Shown here one piece after another: positions 5,681 to 5,712 of a stretch of DNA of 5,712 nt. Source of the stretch: CAZNUP01 sp964609775 (GTDB taxonomy: Bacteria > Patescibacteriota > Microgenomatia > JAMCZE01); assembly GCA_964609775.1 (NCBI GenBank), contig CAZSSJ010000036.1:1-5712 (forward strand), given 5' to 3'. Position numbers and translations under genes: made by a program. Position 1 is the stretch's first letter. The number at the start of each line of letters is the position of its first letter. Below the pieces are notes generated by a model, which ran no database searches, was not told the origin of the DNA, and saw nothing but the letters and a program-made list of their open reading frames with translations.

Positions 5681-5712
5681 ATGAATTTTTTGGGTTTCTC
5701 CCACTAAAAGAA

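Noticed and set aside
1..5712. CTAG tetramers seem frequent (about 16 seen) given their rarity in many bacteria
   Set aside because: The count is near or slightly below random expectation for this length (about 22), so it shows only lack of strong depletion.

Overview
The window carries six complete or near-complete protein genes, plus a possible gene tail at the left edge, and most of it looks like a surface-glycan locus. Taxonomy cannot be settled from the sequence. The standard code fits: TGA ends three genes in places where the proteins are complete, which argues against TGA-recoded lineages. Shine-Dalgarno signals are weak or absent, GTG and TTG starts appear, and at least one start codon lies almost on top of a promoter. 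This would suit a bacterium with many leaderless or SD-poor mRNAs, for example a Patescibacteria/CPR-like genome, but that is a guess.

Left half, plus strand (about 1-2306). A possible C-terminal tail of an upstream gene (ending at 98) is followed by three closely spaced genes: a four-helix EmrE/ArnE-like membrane protein, a GT2 glycosyltransferase of the polyprenyl-phosphate hexose synthase type, and a striking homologue of plant-type GDP-mannose 3,5-epimerase with all four catalytic residues I could check.

Middle, minus strand (4687 down to 2289). A nucleotide-sugar dehydrogenase (most like UDP-glucose 6-dehydrogenase) and a GT4 glycosyltransferase form a second transcription unit. It appears to be driven by a good sigma70-type promoter that leaves almost no 5' leader. 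This unit runs head-on into the epimerase gene, and the two coding regions overlap by 18 bases with no terminator between them.

Right part, minus strand (5657 down to 4824). A G+C-richer HD-domain protein of unknown substrate has no evident link to the glycan genes. A perfect 8-bp inverted repeat sits just upstream of its likely GTG start.

Working model (inference): the epimerase makes GDP-L-galactose (or GDP-L-gulose) and the dehydrogenase makes a nucleotide hexuronate. The GT2 loads a hexose onto a lipid carrier that the ArnE-like protein could help flip, and the GT4 adds a sugar during assembly of an acidic surface glycan. No RNA genes, CRISPR arrays or intact insertion sequences were seen, and no gene-free stretch exceeds 300 bases.
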